Below are positions 8,760-17,977 of a stretch of DNA of 64,000 nt, piece by piece. The notes beneath the pieces are model-generated. The model saw only the letters and a list, made by a program, of their open reading frames with translations, did not search any database and was not told where the DNA came from. The DNA is from Geobacillus kaustophilus (GTDB lineage: Bacteria; Bacillota; Bacilli; Bacillales; Anoxybacillaceae): NCBI RefSeq assembly GCF_000948285.1, contig NZ_JYBP01000003.1, positions 744,001-808,000 of the forward strand, written 5' to 3'. The translations under genes and the position numbers were made by a program. The first letter of the stretch is position 1. Each line of letters starts with the position of its first letter.

Positions 8760-9926
8760 ATGCGGTATTTGACAGCAGGGGAATCGCACGGGCCGCAATT
8801 GACGGCCATTTTGGAAGGGGTGCCGGCCGGGCTTGAGCTGTGCGCCGAGCATATCAATACAGAGCTGGCGCGCCGGCAAAAAGGATATGGACGCGGCCGC
8901 CGCATGCAGATCGAAAAAGATGAGGTAAAAATCGTCGGCGGCGTCCGGCACGGGAAAACGCTCGGCTCGCCGATTGCGCTCGTGGTTGAAAACCGTGATT
9001 TTACACATTGGCGAACGATTATGGCGATCGAGCCGATCGAGGACGAAGCGGAAGTAAAGCGGAAAGTGACGCGTCCGCGCCCAGGACATGCTGATTTAAA
9101 CGGCGCCCTGAAATACGGCCATCGCGATATGCGCAACGTGCTGGAGCGCTCGTCAGCGCGTGAAACGACGGTGCGCGTGGCGGCCGGGGCGGTGGCAAAG
9201 CGCATTTTGGAAGAGGTCGGCATCCGCGTCGCGGGCCATGTCATCGAAATCGGCGGCGTGCGCGCAAAGAAGCTCGATTATCGTTCGCTTGAAGAATTGC
9301 AGGCAGTGACGGAAGAATCGCCGGTGCGTTGCTTTGATTTGGAGGCGGGGCAAAAAATGATGGAAGCGATCGATTGGGCGAAGAAAAACGGCGATTCGAT
9401 CGGCGGCATTGTCGAAGTGATCGTGGAAGGCGTTCCGGCCGGAGTGGGCAGCTACGTCCATTACGATCGAAAGCTTGATGCGAAAATCGCGGCCGCGATC
9501 GTCAGCATCAACGCGTTTAAAGGCGTCGAATTCGGGATCGGCTTTGAAGCGGCGCGCCGTCCGGGAAGCGAAGTGCACGATGAAATCATTTGGAGCCCAG
9601 AACAAGGCTTTTCGCGCCGGACGAACCGGGCGGGCGGCTTTGAAGGAGGAGTGACGACCGGGATGCCGATCGTCGTGCGCGGAGTGATGAAGCCGATTCC
9701 GACGCTGTATAAGCCGCTTCAAAGCGTGGATATCGAGACGAAAGAGCCGTTTGCGGCAAGCATTGAACGGTCGGACAGCTGCGCCGTGCCGGCGGCGAGC
9801 GTCGTCGCCGAGGCGGTCGTCGCCTGGGAAGTGGCGGCGGCGATCGTTGAGCAGTTTGGGCAGGACCGGATGGACTTGATTAAGGAAAATGTGGAACGCG
9901 CCCGCCGTTATGCAAAGGAGTTTTGA
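8760..9926 (+). CDS. aroC: Chorismate synthase
   Basis: A 388-residue enzyme (named aroF in B. subtilis) that makes chorismate from 5-enolpyruvylshikimate 3-phosphate using reduced FMN. Family signatures are plain: [14 protein letters not shown] at the N-terminus, [29 protein letters not shown] split across about 103-131, and [10 protein letters not shown] near 290. First gene of the aroC-aroB-aroH block that leads into the trp genes, as in B. subtilis. ATG at 8760 with GAAGGGAGAG upstream; the next gene starts 2 bases after its stop. Confidence 0.98.
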   Translation: MRYLTAGESHGPQLTAILEGVPAGLELCAEHINTELARRQKGYGRGRRMQIEKDEVKIVGGVRHGKTLGSPIALVVENRDFTHWRTIMAIEPIEDEAEVKRKVTRPRPGHADLNGALKYGHRDMRNVLERSSARETTVRVAAGAVAKRILEEVGIRVAGHVIEIGGVRAKKLDYRSLEELQAVTEESPVRCFDLEAGQKMMEAIDWAKKNGDSIGGIVEVIVEGVPAGVGSYVHYDRKLDAKIAAAIVSINAFKGVEFGIGFEAARRPGSEVHDEIIWSPEQGFSRRTNRAGGFEGGVTTGMPIVVRGVMKPIPTLYKPLQSVDIETKEPFAASIERSDSCAVPAASVVAEAVVAWEVAAAIVEQFGQDRMDLIKENVERARRYAKEF

Positions 9927-9928
9927 CG

Positions 9929-11068
9929 ATGATCGAACGGACGATTGAAACGGCGACAAAGCGTTATCCGCTTCTGTTGGGGGACGGAGCGGCCCGCGAG
10001 CTGCCAAGCTTGCTTCGGTCGCTCGCCTGCCCGCCGGGGACGAAGCTTTTCATCATCACCGACGATACAGTAGCGCCTCTTTATTTGGACGAGGTGCGGG
10101 CGTTGCTTGCCGCCGCTGAGTATGATGTGTACGCCTACGTCATTCCAAGCGGGGAAGCAGCCAAGTCGTTTGACAACTATTACGCCTGCCAGACGGCGGC
10201 CATCAAGTGCGGGCTCGACCGCCGCTCGGTGATTGTCTCGCTTGGCGGCGGCGTCGTCGGCGATTTGGCGGGATTTGTCGCCGCCACCTATATGCGCGGC
10301 ATCCGTTACATTCAAATGCCGACAACACTTTTGGCCCATGACAGCGCCGTCGGCGGCAAAGTCGCGATCAACCATCCGCTCGGCAAAAATATGATCGGCG
10401 CTTTTCACCAGCCGGAGGCAGTCGTATATGACACCGCCTTTTTGCGCACGCTGCCTGAGCGCGAGATTCGATCCGGGTTTGCTGAGGTGATCAAGCACGC
10501 GCTCATCCGTGACCGTCGGTTTTACGAGTGGCTGCGCGCAGAAATCAAGACGCTTGCTGACTTGTATGGCGACAAGCTCGCCTATTGCATTGAAAAGGGT
10601 ATTGACATTAAGGCCTCCGTCGTGCGTGAGGATGAGAAGGAAACCGGGGTGCGCGCCCATTTGAATTTCGGCCATACGCTCGGCCATGCGCTGGAAAGCG
10701 AATTAGGCTACGGCACGCTTACTCATGGGGAGGCGGTCGCGATCGGCATGCTGTTTGCCGTCTTTGTCAGCGAACGGTTTTACGGCCGGTCGTTTGCTGA
10801 ACACCGGCTGGCCGACTGGTTTTCTGGATACGGATTTCCAGTTTCGCTGCCGGCAGCGGTGCAGACGAGCCGCCTGCTCGAAAAGATGAAAAGCGACAAA
10901 AAGGCGTACGCCGGCACGGTGCGGATGGTGCTTCTCTGTGAGATCGGCGACGTCGAAGTGGCGGAACTCGAAGACGACAAACTGCTCGCGTGGCTGAACG
11001 AGTTTGCCAGACGGGGGGAGAACGATGATTCGCGGCATTCGCGGAGCGATTACAGTGGATCGAAATGA
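9929..11068 (+). CDS. aroB: 3-Dehydroquinate synthase
   Basis: A 379-residue NAD- and metal-dependent enzyme that cyclises DAHP to dehydroquinate, the second shikimate step. [21 protein letters not shown] (in part) marks the NAD-binding core, and the metal ligands Glu, His, His are in [23 protein letters not shown] and HGEAVAIGM. It is slightly longer than B. subtilis AroB because the frame runs 44 bases into aroH, adding a charged tail ending SDYSGSK that is probably not functionally constrained. ATG at 9929; an in-frame TTG two codons upstream is less likely. Confidence 0.97.
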   Translation: MIERTIETATKRYPLLLGDGAARELPSLLRSLACPPGTKLFIITDDTVAPLYLDEVRALLAAAEYDVYAYVIPSGEAAKSFDNYYACQTAAIKCGLDRRSVIVSLGGGVVGDLAGFVAATYMRGIRYIQMPTTLLAHDSAVGGKVAINHPLGKNMIGAFHQPEAVVYDTAFLRTLPEREIRSGFAEVIKHALIRDRRFYEWLRAEIKTLADLYGDKLAYCIEKGIDIKASVVREDEKETGVRAHLNFGHTLGHALESELGYGTLTHGEAVAIGMLFAVFVSERFYGRSFAEHRLADWFSGYGFPVSLPAAVQTSRLLEKMKSDKKAYAGTVRMVLLCEIGDVEVAELEDDKLLAWLNEFARRGENDDSRHSRSDYSGSK

Positions 11069-11405
11069 CGCCGAGGAAATCGTGGCGGCAACTGAAACGC
11101 TGCTTGGTGAAATGATCCGCGCAAACGATGTCGCCGCCGCCGACGTGTCGTTTGTGCTCATTTCCGTCACCGACGACATCACCGCCGCGTTTCCGGCGCA
11201 GGCGCTGCGCCGGTTGGACGGCTGGACGTATGTTCCGGTCATGTGCACGAGGGAAATTCCGGTTCCCGGTTCATTGCCGCGCTGCATCCGCGTCATGATG
11301 ACGGTGGCGACGGAGAAGAAGCAAGAAGAGATTTGCCACGTGTATTTAAAAGAGGCGGTCGTGCTGCGCCCCGATTTGTCGTTGACAAAAAAAACAGAAA
11401 TGTAA
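11025..11405 (+). CDS. aroH: Chorismate mutase, AroH class
   Basis: A 126-residue monofunctional chorismate mutase of the trimeric AroH fold, converting chorismate to prephenate for Phe and Tyr synthesis. It begins [15 protein letters not shown]; Arg7 and the later [17 protein letters not shown] segment are the active-site elements of the B. subtilis enzyme. ATG at 11025 follows GGGGGGAG and overlaps the 3' end of aroB, implying coupled translation. The trp promoter is embedded in its last codons. Confidence 0.97.
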   Translation: MIRGIRGAITVDRNDAEEIVAATETLLGEMIRANDVAAADVSFVLISVTDDITAAFPAQALRRLDGWTYVPVMCTREIPVPGSLPRCIRVMMTVATEKKQEEICHVYLKEAVVLRPDLSLTKKTEM

Positions 11406-11411
11406 TATAGT
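11382..11411 (+). promoter_or_regulatory. trp operon promoter
   Basis: TTGACA (11382-11387), a perfect -35, lies in the 3' end of aroH; TATAGT at 11406-11411 gives an 18-base spacer (TAATAT at 11403 would give 15). Transcription should start near 11418, just before the leader hairpin. Confidence 0.8.
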
Positions 11412-11426
11412 GAAAATAACCTCTTT

Positions 11427-11447
11427 GCCCCCTGAGACAGCGGGGGC
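11427..11447 (+). ncRNA. 5' stem-loop of the trp leader RNA
   Basis: GCCCCC (11427-11432) pairs with GGGGGC (11442-11447) around a nine-base loop, directly at the expected 5' end of the trp transcript. B. subtilis trp leaders have an equivalent 5' stem-loop that aids TRAP binding. Confidence 0.7.
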
Positions 11448-11449
11448 GT

Positions 11450-11517
11450 GAGAAGTGGAGCGAGAGCAGAGAGCGAGCGCAGGGTAGATGAGAATGAGCG
11501 AGTTTAGCTGAGGTGAG
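11450..11517 (+). promoter_or_regulatory. TRAP-binding (G/U)AG repeats in the trp leader
   Basis: Triplets GAG or TAG occur at 11458, 11464, 11469, 11475, 11485, 11490, 11496, 11500, 11505, 11510 and 11515, that is eleven, with a CAG at 11480 filling the one gap. Most spacings are 5 bases, as needed to wrap the 11-subunit TRAP ring encoded by mtrB at 4.5 kb. TRAP with tryptophan bound here would allow the downstream terminator to form before trpE. Confidence 0.92.
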
Positions 11518-11542
11518 CGTTTTTTTTCATTCGCCGACATCT

Positions 11543-11576
11543 GCCCAAAGACGGTCGTCTTTGGGCATTTTCTTTC
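11543..11576 (+). terminator. trp attenuator (leader terminator)
   Basis: GCCCAAAGAC (11543-11552) pairs with GTCTTTGGGC (11557-11566) around GGTC, followed by ATTTTCTTT. It lies 64 bases before trpE and is the terminator controlled by TRAP. An antiterminator must compete with it; the partner could be GAGGTGAGCG (11510-11519) with CGCCGACATC, but this pairing is imperfect and I am not sure of it. Confidence 0.9.
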
Positions 11577-11639
11577 CCCATTGTTTCGCCTCATAAACCC
11601 TCATTCTTCGCCCGTCGATCACGAAAGGGAGGAGAAGCG

Positions 11640-13166
11640 ATGTCTGCTGATGGGCTGGCCGCTTTTTTGGCGGAAGCGAACGAATTTCGCACCATCCCGA
11701 TTGTGCGCAAATTTGTAGCCGATGTCATTGAGCCGCTCGGCGTGTTTGCCAATTTGCACGAGGAAGCGGTGTTTTTGCTTGAAAGCAAGGATGACGAATC
11801 GCCGTGGGCGCGCTATTCGTTCATCGGTGTGGCGCCGTTTTTGATGCTGGAGAGCGAAACTGGCGAAACGTTTTCGGTGAAAGACGAAAACGGGAACGAA
11901 CAAATCACCGCACCGACGCTGAAAGAAGCGTTTCAATGGGTCGAGCGGACGCTTGCCGTCAAGCCGCTTGCCGAGACGGTGCCGTTTACAGGCGGTGCAG
12001 TTGGGTTTTTAGGCTACGATTTCATTTCCGCCATCGAGAAAGTGCCGCGCCACAAAAACCGCGATGTGCCTATGAAGACGGCCTATTTCGTGTTTTGTGA
12101 ATCGCTGTTTGCGTTTGACCACCAAAAGCGTGAGCTGCTCATCATTCACTATATTCGGTTGAGCGGCAATGAAACGGAGGAAGAGAAAATCGAAGCGTAC
12201 CGCGCGGCCAAACGGCGCATGGCCGATCTCGCGGCGAAAGCGGCCCGCCCTCAAGCCGAGCAGCCGCTCTTGCCGGCGGAAAACGAATCGGGGCGGGCCG
12301 CCTCGTTTGCCAAAGCGGCGTCCAATTATGACAAAGAACAGTTTTTGCGCGATGTGGAGGCCGTGAAACGGTACATCGCGGCCGGCGATGTGTTTCAAGC
12401 GGTTCTGTCGCAGCGCTTCTGCGTGCCGGTTCAAGCCGGAGGCTTTGCCATTTATCGGTTGCTCCGATACATCAACCCGTCGCCGTACATGTTTTATTTC
12501 CAGCTTGACGGTATAGAAATTGTTGGCAGTTCGCCGGAAAAACTGATTCAAGTGCACCGTCGGCGCGTTGAGATCGACCCGATTGCCGGTACACGGCGGC
12601 GCGGCCGATCGCCGGAGGAAGACGAGAGGCTGGCTGATGAGCTGTACCACGATCCGAAAGAACGGGCAGAGCATTATATGCTTGTCGATTTGGCGCGCAA
12701 CGACATCGGTCGGGTCGCCAAGCACGGAACGGTCGAGGTGCCGGTGTTGCTTCAAATCGGCAAGTTTTCACACGTGATGCACTTAATTTCCAAAGTCATC
12801 GGTGAACTGGACGACAACGTCCACCCGATCGATGCACTCCTTGCCGCCTTTCCGGCAGGAACGGTGAGCGGGGCGCCGAAAGTGCGAGCGATGCAAATTT
12901 TGCAGGAACTCGAGCCGACGGCGAGGGGGCTGTATGCCGGAGCGATTGCCTATATCGGGTTTGACGGCAACATCGATTCGTGCATCGCCATCCGGACAGC
13001 GGTCGTGAAAGACGGCTATGCCTATGTGCAAGCCGGCGCCGGCATTGTTGCCGACTCCGTTCCGGAACTGGAGTGGAAAGAGACGCGCAATAAGGCGAGC
13101 GCCTTGATGAAGGCGATTGAACAAGCGGAACGACTATTTGCTAAAGGGGAGAGGGTCGTATGTTGA
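11640..13166 (+). CDS. trpE: Anthranilate synthase component I
   Basis: A 508-residue chorismate-using enzyme that makes anthranilate, with the N-terminal TrpE domain followed by the chorismate-binding domain (from about residue 240, YDKEQFLRDVEAVKRYIAAGD). Family motifs SPYMFYF, SPEKLIQV, IAGTRRRGRS and AGAGIVADS are present. The glutaminase TrpG is absent from this operon, as in Bacillus, where it is encoded in the folate operon. ATG at 11640 follows GGGAGGAG; expression is set by the TRAP attenuator just upstream. Its stop overlaps the trpD start by 7 bases. Confidence 0.98.
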   Translation: MSADGLAAFLAEANEFRTIPIVRKFVADVIEPLGVFANLHEEAVFLLESKDDESPWARYSFIGVAPFLMLESETGETFSVKDENGNEQITAPTLKEAFQWVERTLAVKPLAETVPFTGGAVGFLGYDFISAIEKVPRHKNRDVPMKTAYFVFCESLFAFDHQKRELLIIHYIRLSGNETEEEKIEAYRAAKRRMADLAAKAARPQAEQPLLPAENESGRAASFAKAASNYDKEQFLRDVEAVKRYIAAGDVFQAVLSQRFCVPVQAGGFAIYRLLRYINPSPYMFYFQLDGIEIVGSSPEKLIQVHRRRVEIDPIAGTRRRGRSPEEDERLADELYHDPKERAEHYMLVDLARNDIGRVAKHGTVEVPVLLQIGKFSHVMHLISKVIGELDDNVHPIDALLAAFPAGTVSGAPKVRAMQILQELEPTARGLYAGAIAYIGFDGNIDSCIAIRTAVVKDGYAYVQAGAGIVADSVPELEWKETRNKASALMKAIEQAERLFAKGERVVC

Positions 13167-14179
13167 AGCAGCTGCTTTCGAAATGTGCGGAAGAGAAAGC
13201 ATTGACGGAAGACGAAGCGTATGCGGCGATGAATATCATCATGTCCGGCGAGGCGACGGACAGTCAAATCGCAAGTCTGTTGTCCATGCTCCGCCTGCGC
13301 GGAGAGACGGTCGATGAGCTCGTCGGATTTGTACGGGCGATGCGCGACCGGATGACTGCCATTGAGGCTAGCGATGATGTCATCGATACGTGTGGCACGG
13401 GCGGCGATGGGGCGGCGACATTCAACGTTTCCACCGCCGCGGCGATCGTCATTTCATCGCTTGGCGTCAAAGTCGCCAAGCACGGCAACCGCGCTGTTTC
13501 GTCAAAAAGCGGCAGCGCCGATGTGCTCGAGCGGCTCGGCATTGACATTCAAACGTCGCCATCGGCCGCCAAACAGGCGTTGGAAACGAAAGGACTGGCC
13601 TTTCTGTTCGCCCCGCTCTATCATGCGGCGATGAAATACGCTGCCGGACCGCGGAAGGAAATTGGTTTCCGCACCGTTTTCAACTTGATCGGCCCGCTCG
13701 CCAATCCGGCGCGCTGCAAGCGGCAAGTCGTCGGCGTCTATTCGACCCGCTACGCTGAGAAATTGGCGGAGGCGATGCGCCGCCTCGGTTCGGAACATGT
13801 GTTGTTTGTCACCGGGCGCGACGGGCTTGATGAATGTAGCATCGCTGCAGAAACGGATGTTGTGGAGCTGAGAAACGGCTCGATCCGCCGCTTCGTCCTC
13901 GCGCCGGAAGATGTCGGCTTGCCGCGCGGCGAGCTTGCCGATGTGCAAGTGAGCGATCCGGAAGAGAGCGCCGCGCTTCTTGAGGCGGTGATGGCGGGAA
14001 CAGCTCCGGAGAGCGCCATCAATATCGTGGCGCTGAACGCCGGCGCCGCCCTGTATGCCGCCGGCAAAGCTGAAACGATTGCCGAAGGAGTGGCGATGGC
14101 GAAAGAGGCCATTTTGTCCAAAACCGCATATGAACAACTGCAACGCCTGCGGGCGAAGGAAGTGGTTCATGATGCTTGA
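13160..14179 (+). CDS. trpD: Anthranilate phosphoribosyltransferase
   Basis: A 339-residue enzyme that joins anthranilate to PRPP. The PRPP-binding motif DTCGTGGDG is at about residues 75-83, with KHGNRAVSSKSGSADVLE at about 103-120 and the anthranilate site including GPRKEIGFRTVFN. The ATG at 13160 lies inside the trpE stop (ATGTTGA), so translation is coupled. The gene in turn overlaps trpC by 8 bases. Confidence 0.98.
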   Translation: MLKQLLSKCAEEKALTEDEAYAAMNIIMSGEATDSQIASLLSMLRLRGETVDELVGFVRAMRDRMTAIEASDDVIDTCGTGGDGAATFNVSTAAAIVISSLGVKVAKHGNRAVSSKSGSADVLERLGIDIQTSPSAAKQALETKGLAFLFAPLYHAAMKYAAGPRKEIGFRTVFNLIGPLANPARCKRQVVGVYSTRYAEKLAEAMRRLGSEHVLFVTGRDGLDECSIAAETDVVELRNGSIRRFVLAPEDVGLPRGELADVQVSDPEESAALLEAVMAGTAPESAINIVALNAGAALYAAGKAETIAEGVAMAKEAILSKTAYEQLQRLRAKEVVHDA

Positions 14180-14948
14180 GCAAATTTTGGCGACGAAACG
14201 GGAAGAAGTGGAAACGTTGACGCTGCCGGAGCCATTGCCAAAGCGGAAGCGCCGTCCATTTGCGGCGGCGCTTCGCCAGCCGCGGCGGATGCTTGGCTTG
14301 ATCGCCGAGGTGAAAAAAGCGTCGCCGTCAAAAGGCGTCATTCGCCCGGATTTTGATCCGGTGGCCATCGCGAAAGCATATGAGCGTGCCGGTGCCGACG
14401 CGATCAGCGTGCTGACGGATGAACGATATTTCCAAGGGCATCGTCGCTATTTGCGAGCGGTGAAAGAAGCGGTCGACCTCCCGGTTTTGCGCAAAGATTT
14501 CATCATCGACCGCCGGCAAGTCGAAGAAAGCGCTCGGCTTGGAGCAGATGCGATTTTGTTGATCGGCGAGGCGCTTCCGCCGGAAACGCTTGAAGCGCTG
14601 TATAACGAAGCGTACAGTTTGGGGCTTGAATGTTTGGTTGAAGTGCATGCGAAAGAGACGCTTGAGCGCATTTTGGATCGATTTACGCCGGAAGTGGTCG
14701 GCATCAACAACCGCGATTTGCATACGTTTGTGACGACGCTGGAGGCGACGAAAGCCCTCGCTTCGCTCGTTCCACCGTCGTGCGTCATCGTCAGCGAAAG
14801 CGGGATTGGTTCTCACAACGACGTACAGGCGGTTCAGTCGTACGGAGCACAGGCGGTGCTCGTCGGTGAGTCGCTCATGCGCCAAGACGATGTGGAGCGG
14901 GCGGTCTATCGGCTGTTCGGAGAGGAAGATGGCGATGGTTCGGCTTAA
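14172..14948 (+). CDS. trpC: Indole-3-glycerol phosphate synthase
   Basis: A 258-residue (beta/alpha)8 barrel enzyme that closes the indole ring. Catalytic Lys in AEVKKASPSKG, Lys in PVLRKDFIID and Glu in CLVEVHAKETLE are visible, with the phosphate-binding VSESGI and VLVGESLMR at the C-terminal end. The start is the second of two tandem ATGs (14169, 14172) because homologues begin MLEQIL. It overlaps trpD by 8 bases and trpF begins inside its last codons. Confidence 0.97.
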   Translation: MLEQILATKREEVETLTLPEPLPKRKRRPFAAALRQPRRMLGLIAEVKKASPSKGVIRPDFDPVAIAKAYERAGADAISVLTDERYFQGHRRYLRAVKEAVDLPVLRKDFIIDRRQVEESARLGADAILLIGEALPPETLEALYNEAYSLGLECLVEVHAKETLERILDRFTPEVVGINNRDLHTFVTTLEATKALASLVPPSCVIVSESGIGSHNDVQAVQSYGAQAVLVGESLMRQDDVERAVYRLFGEEDGDGSA

Positions 14949-15576
14949 ATATTGCGGCAACCGTTCCGCTGAAGACGTGCAAGTGGCCATCGCCAGCGGC
15001 GCCGACTACCTTGGCTTTATTTTCGCTGAGAGCAAGCGGAAAGTTTCACCAAGCGAAGTGCAGCAATGGCTCGCGCCCCATAAGCTTGGCGCAAAGCAGG
15101 TTGTCGGCGTCTTTGTCAACGCCCCCGTTAGGCGGATCTCCGCTGTCGCCGCCCAGCTGCCGCTTCATGTCATCCAATGCCACGGCCGTGAAACGCCGGC
15201 GGAGCTGGCGGCGGTGAAAGAGGCTGTGCCGCTTTCCGTTTGGAAGGCGATCCATCATGGCGACGGCGCGCTTGCGGCGATGAGGCAGTACGCTGGCATT
15301 GCCGATGGCTACGTCGTTGACAGCCGCGCCGCCGGCTCCTGGGGCGGGACGGGCGTTGCTTTTGATTGGGAGGCGGTGCCGCACTATTTGGAAGAGGCGG
15401 CCCGCCAAGGCGTGCCGTGCTTCATCGCCGGCGGCGTCACTCCGGACAATATCGAGCGGCTGCTTGTCTACCGCCCGGATGGCATCGATATTAGCAGCGG
15501 CATTGAAACGGACGGACGCAAAGATCCAGCGAAGATGAAACAAATCGAAGCAAAAATAAAACATCACGGGTGTTGA
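14935..15576 (+). CDS. trpF: Phosphoribosylanthranilate isomerase
   Basis: A barrel enzyme of about 213 residues converting phosphoribosylanthranilate to CdRP. The catalytic Cys lies in LKYCGNRS near the N-terminus and the Asp in GYVVDSRAAGSWGGTG; the phosphate site FIAGGVTPDNI and GIDISSGIE is intact. ATGs at 14929 and 14935 are both in frame after GGAGAGG; 14935 is chosen on spacing. It overlaps trpC by 14 bases. Unusually, 362 non-coding bases then separate it from trpB, whereas trpF and trpB abut in B. subtilis. Confidence 0.95.
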   Translation: MVRLKYCGNRSAEDVQVAIASGADYLGFIFAESKRKVSPSEVQQWLAPHKLGAKQVVGVFVNAPVRRISAVAAQLPLHVIQCHGRETPAELAAVKEAVPLSVWKAIHHGDGALAAMRQYAGIADGYVVDSRAAGSWGGTGVAFDWEAVPHYLEEAARQGVPCFIAGGVTPDNIERLLVYRPDGIDISSGIETDGRKDPAKMKQIEAKIKHHGC

Positions 15577-15938
15577 TGATCCGTTATGTACGAAAAAACA
15601 CAGAATGATATGGCTAAACACAAGCTTTTCTGCCTCTTCCCTCGAACAAGAACGCCGGCGGGCAAATGACATTTGCCCGCAAAGTGTTCATTGTTCGAGG
15701 AGGGCATGCGGCAGCATGCCCGGTCGGCAAGCGAATCGCTTGCCGACTACGGCAGAAAAGCTCGGACTAGAGCCTTCTCAATAGACTTTTTATTGGTTAA
15801 TCAACACGCCGGATAAAAAAATAACAAAGCGAAGGGCCAAAAGACGGCGCTGACGCTCAGACGGTTAACAAACGCAGGCACTTTGAAGAAATGCGGCTCT
15901 TCGTCTTTCAACTTTTATGAAGGAGAAGGTGGGGTTAG
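15577..15938 (+). repeat. Intra-operon spacer with three perfect hairpins between trpF and trpB
   Basis: No gene is present. A nested hairpin has outer arms CTCGAACAA (15641-15649) and TTGTTCGAG (15691-15699) and an inner 11-bp arm GCGGGCAAATG (15658-15668) with CATTTGCCCGC (15670-15680). A second hairpin pairs GGGCATGC (15702-15709) with GCATGCCC (15714-15721), and a third pairs GTCGGCAAGCG (15723-15733) with CGCTTGCCGAC (15737-15747). None is followed by a T run, so they are not ordinary terminators. The remaining bases to 15918 hold nothing I can name except the trpB ribosome binding site. Confidence 0.8.
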
Positions 15939-17156
15939 ATGATGGAACGCGTTCCGAATGAATACGGCCGGTTTGGCGATTTCGGCGGCAAGTTTGTCCC
16001 TGAGACGCTCATGCTTCCGCTTGAGGAAATCGAAGCGGAGCTTGACAAAGCGCTTGCCGATGAATCGTTCAAACAAGAATACATCCGCATTTTGCAGCAT
16101 TACTCCGGTCGCCCGACCCCGCTCACGTTCGCGCCGAATTTGACACGGCAAGTCGGCGGCGCGAAAATTTATTTAAAGCGCGAAGATTTAAACCATACGG
16201 GCGCCCATAAAATCAACAACGCGATCGGCCAGGCGCTTTTGGCAAAACGGATGGGCAAGAAAAAGCTGATCGCTGAAACCGGCGCCGGCCAGCACGGCGT
16301 CGCCGCGGCGACGGTGGCCGCCCATTTCGGCATGGATTGCATCGTTTTTATGGGTGAAGAAGACATCAAGCGGCAGGAGCTGAACGTGTTTCGCATGAAG
16401 CTGTTGGGCGCCGAAGTCGTGCCGGTGTCAAGCGGCAACCGAACGTTGAAAGATGCAACGAACGAAGCAATTCGCTATTGGGTCGCCCACTGCGACGACC
16501 ATTTTTACATGATCGGCTCGGTCGTCGGTCCGCATCCGTACCCGAAAATGGTGCGCGAGTTTCAGCGCGTGATTGGCGATGAAGCGAAAAAACAGTTTCT
16601 CGCCCGTGAAGGGAAGCTGCCGAATGTCATCGTCGCCTGTGTCGGCGGCGGCAGCAACGCCATCGGCATGTTTTATCCGTTTTTGCAAGATGACGTCCGC
16701 CTCGTCGGCGTCGAGGCGGCCGGCAAAGGGATCGACACTCCGCACCATGCGGCGACAATCACAAAAGGGACGAAAGGGGTCATACACGGGGCGATGACCT
16801 ACCTGTTGCAAGACGAGTACGGACAAATTCTCGAACCGTATTCGATCTCAGCCGGCTTGGATTACCCCGGCGTCGGCCCGGAACATGCGTATTTGGCGAG
16901 CATTGGCCGCGTCCGCTACGAAAGCGCGACCGATGACGAGGCCGTCGCTGCGTTTCAATTGTTGGCGCAAACGGAAGGCATCATTCCGGCCATCGAATCG
17001 GCCCATGCGGTGGCGAAAGCCGTCGAGCTCGCCCGCGAGATGCCGCCGGATGAAACGGTGCTCATTTGCCTGTCCGGCCGCGGAGATAAAGATGTGCAAA
17101 CGATGATGCGCCATCTTGGTGCGAGGGAAGGTGAAGACATTGCCACTGTCGGTTAA
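15939..17156 (+). CDS. trpB: Tryptophan synthase beta chain
   Basis: A 405-residue PLP enzyme that condenses indole with serine. The PLP Lys lies in the signature [17 protein letters not shown], and [10 protein letters not shown] plus the phosphate-cupping VGGGSNAIG are present. It forms the alpha2-beta2 complex with TrpA. Tandem ATGs at 15939 and 15942 follow GAAGGAGAAGGTGGGG. The large upstream gap means its ribosome loading is independent of trpF, unlike the tightly overlapping trpE-D-C-F. It overlaps trpA by 17 bases. Confidence 0.98.
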   Translation: MMERVPNEYGRFGDFGGKFVPETLMLPLEEIEAELDKALADESFKQEYIRILQHYSGRPTPLTFAPNLTRQVGGAKIYLKREDLNHTGAHKINNAIGQALLAKRMGKKKLIAETGAGQHGVAAATVAAHFGMDCIVFMGEEDIKRQELNVFRMKLLGAEVVPVSSGNRTLKDATNEAIRYWVAHCDDHFYMIGSVVGPHPYPKMVREFQRVIGDEAKKQFLAREGKLPNVIVACVGGGSNAIGMFYPFLQDDVRLVGVEAAGKGIDTPHHAATITKGTKGVIHGAMTYLLQDEYGQILEPYSISAGLDYPGVGPEHAYLASIGRVRYESATDDEAVAAFQLLAQTEGIIPAIESAHAVAKAVELAREMPPDETVLICLSGRGDKDVQTMMRHLGAREGEDIATVG

Positions 17157-17946
17157 TCCGCCGCTATTTATCCCGTTTATCGTTGCCGGTGATCCGACTC
17201 CCGATGTGACGATCGATCTCGCCCTGGCGCTTGAGGAGGCCGGCGCTGACATATTGGAGCTTGGCGTGCCGTACTCCGACCCGCTCGCTGACGGACCGAC
17301 GATTCAACGCGCCGCCGCAAGGGCGCTTGACGGGGGCATGACGCTGCCGAAAGCCATTCAGCTTATTGGCGAGATGCGAAAAAAAGGGGTAAACATTCCG
17401 ATTATTCTCTTTACGTATTACAATCCTGTGTTACAATTAGGAGAAGAATCCTTTTTTGCTTTAGCGCAGGAAAATGGCGCCGACGGCGTGCTCATTCCCG
17501 ATTTGCCGTTTGAGGAAAGCAGCCCGCTCCGCGAACTTGGCGAACGATTTGGCCTCCCGCTCATTTCGCTTGTCGCGCCGACGTCGAAGCAGCGGATCGA
17601 GCGGATCGCTTCGGCGGCGCAAGGGTTTTTGTATTGCGTCTCCTCGCTTGGCGTCACCGGTGTGCGCGAGACGCTGCCGGAGACGCTTGGCGATTTCCTC
17701 CGTGAAGTGAAGCAGCATAGCCGCGTCCCGGTCGCTGTCGGCTTCGGCATTTCGACGCCGGGGCAAGTCGCGATGTTAAAAGAGGTGTGCGACGGTGTTG
17801 TCGTCGGCAGCGCTCTCGTGCAAAAAGTCGAGCAGCTGGCTCTCCGTTTGCAGAAGCCGGACGAAAGGGAAGCGGCTGTCGCTGAGTTTGCCGCCTACAC
17901 CCGTTCGCTTGCTGCGCCGCTTCGGGAGCCGTGTTCTTCGCGCTAA
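17140..17946 (+). CDS. trpA: Tryptophan synthase alpha chain
   Basis: A barrel enzyme of about 268 residues releasing indole from indole-3-glycerol phosphate and channelling it to TrpB. The catalytic Glu is in [19 protein letters not shown] and the Asp in [11 protein letters not shown]. Start choice is uncertain: TTG at 17140 has GGAAGGTG at good spacing and yields [13 protein letters not shown] at 17131 would add three residues. Both lie inside the 3' end of trpB, so translation is coupled. Confidence 0.96.
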   Translation: MPLSVNPPLFIPFIVAGDPTPDVTIDLALALEEAGADILELGVPYSDPLADGPTIQRAAARALDGGMTLPKAIQLIGEMRKKGVNIPIILFTYYNPVLQLGEESFFALAQENGADGVLIPDLPFEESSPLRELGERFGLPLISLVAPTSKQRIERIASAAQGFLYCVSSLGVTGVRETLPETLGDFLREVKQHSRVPVAVGFGISTPGQVAMLKEVCDGVVVGSALVQKVEQLALRLQKPDEREAAVAEFAAYTRSLAAPLREPCSSR

Positions 17947-17977
17947 AAGTTCCGAATTGAAGGAGTTGGCGACAATC

